From Nelumbo lutea (lineage: Eukaryota; Streptophyta; Magnoliopsida; Proteales; Nelumbonaceae), in contig JAKGHH010000003.1 of assembly GCA_022828595.1 (NCBI GenBank), positions 104,927,583 to 104,991,582 of the forward strand: a stretch of 64,000 bases of DNA, given 5' to 3'. Positions 63,618 to 64,000 of this stretch are shown here, piece by piece. The notes beneath the pieces were generated by a model that worked only from the letters and a program-made list of their open reading frames with translations, ran no database searches and was not told where the DNA came from. The translations under genes and the position numbers were made by a program. Numbering within the stretch: the stretch's first letter is position 1; the number at the start of each line of letters is the position of its first letter.

Positions 63618-64000
63618 ATCAGTGGCTGAAATCTTTGGAAATATTCACAAATTACACTGTGGATGACATGTTGAGGAAGTGGGGTGAAATTGCAAATTGC
63701 ACGCAGACCAAGTCAGTAATGAGTGTGGCTTGGACCCCCCCCCCACCTAGTGGATTCTTGAAATTAAACTTTGATGGATGTAGTAGGGGAAACCCGGGAC
63801 AATCGAGGACCGGGGGTGTTTTTAGGGATGAAAATGGGGTCATCTCCGCTATGTTCTCAGGCCCAATTGGAGTGGGTGACTCCCTTAGAGCTGAGATCTG
63901 TGCAGTTATGGAAGGAGTCCGGAAAGCTAAGGAATTAAACATCAAAAAACTTATAATTGATGGAGATTTAGAGGTGGTGATAGGGTGGCTGACTAAAGAT
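63618..64000 (+). pseudogene. LINE N RNase H (runs off the window)
   Basis: TNYTVDDMLRKWGEIANCTQ, GFLKLNFDGCSRGNPGQSRT, GVISAMFSGPIGVGDSLRAE, VRKAKELNIKKLIIDGDLEV, VIGWLTKD. Catalytic FDG and RAE motifs are present. A C-run at 63735-63746 shifts the frame. It is nearly identical to LINE G 34305-34680. Confidence 0.85.

Larger units (their letters stand above)
56709..64000 (+). mobile_element. LINE N, split by copia C and internally deleted
   Basis: ORF1 begins near 56769, is interrupted by copia C at 57220, resumes at 62361 and continues to about 63470. From about 63618 the sequence is RNase H of ORF2, so endonuclease and RT have been deleted. The RNase H part is nearly identical to LINE G at 34305-34680. 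The 3' end lies outside the window. Confidence 0.8.

Overview
This is nuclear DNA of a flowering plant. Host exons have GT-AG splice sites and plant-type products, and most of the rest is nested retrotransposons (Ty1/copia, Ty3/gypsy chromovirus, LINE, SINE) and hAT-type DNA elements. The combination suggests a TE-rich angiosperm with very long introns; the species cannot be named from the sequence. There is no CRISPR array, operon or other prokaryote-like system.

Two host genes meet tail to tail. On the + strand, 17 exons between 1333 and 43092 encode the C-terminal 629 or so residues of a plant AAA ATPase (ATAD1/Msp1-like, the large FHA-AAA type). Its 5' exons lie left of the window. The exons total about 1.9 kb but are spread over 41.8 kb, because introns of 9.3, 3.6 and 24.4 kb are filled with transposons. 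On the - strand, 13 exons between 55183 and 44949 encode at least 813 residues of a BTB/POZ-BACK protein. Its start lies right of 55183 and was not found. About 1.9 kb separates the two stop codons.

Layout. 1-2116: LINE remnant and AAA exons 1-4. 2117-11400 (intron): a LINE with twin-priming structure, a SINE, a decayed copia with two hAT-like MITEs, and an antisense LINE. 11401-12565: exons 5-10. 12566-16164 (intron): copia K, split by a gypsy element that itself carries a MITE. 16165-17237: exons 11-15, the catalytic AAA core. 17238-41590 (giant intron): antisense copia A, with copia B inserted in its YVDDI codons and a MITE in its RNase H; a LINE piece split by a MITE; antisense copia D, split by an internally deleted hAT that is itself split by a LINE; then an antisense LINE and a copia 3' end. 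41591-43092: last two exons. 44949-50158: most of the BTB gene. 50201-55139: a nearly complete gypsy chromovirus inside a small BTB intron. 55391-64000: LINE pieces, one split by a nearly full-length copia (57221-62360).

The most informative signals are insertion junctions. Target-site duplications are readable for most elements and give the order of events, up to three levels of nesting inside one intron. Several MITEs share TAG-type ends, 8-bp duplications and degenerate G/C-rich interiors, and look like one related hAT-like group. No retroelement in the window looks fully intact; each main one shows a specific lesion.
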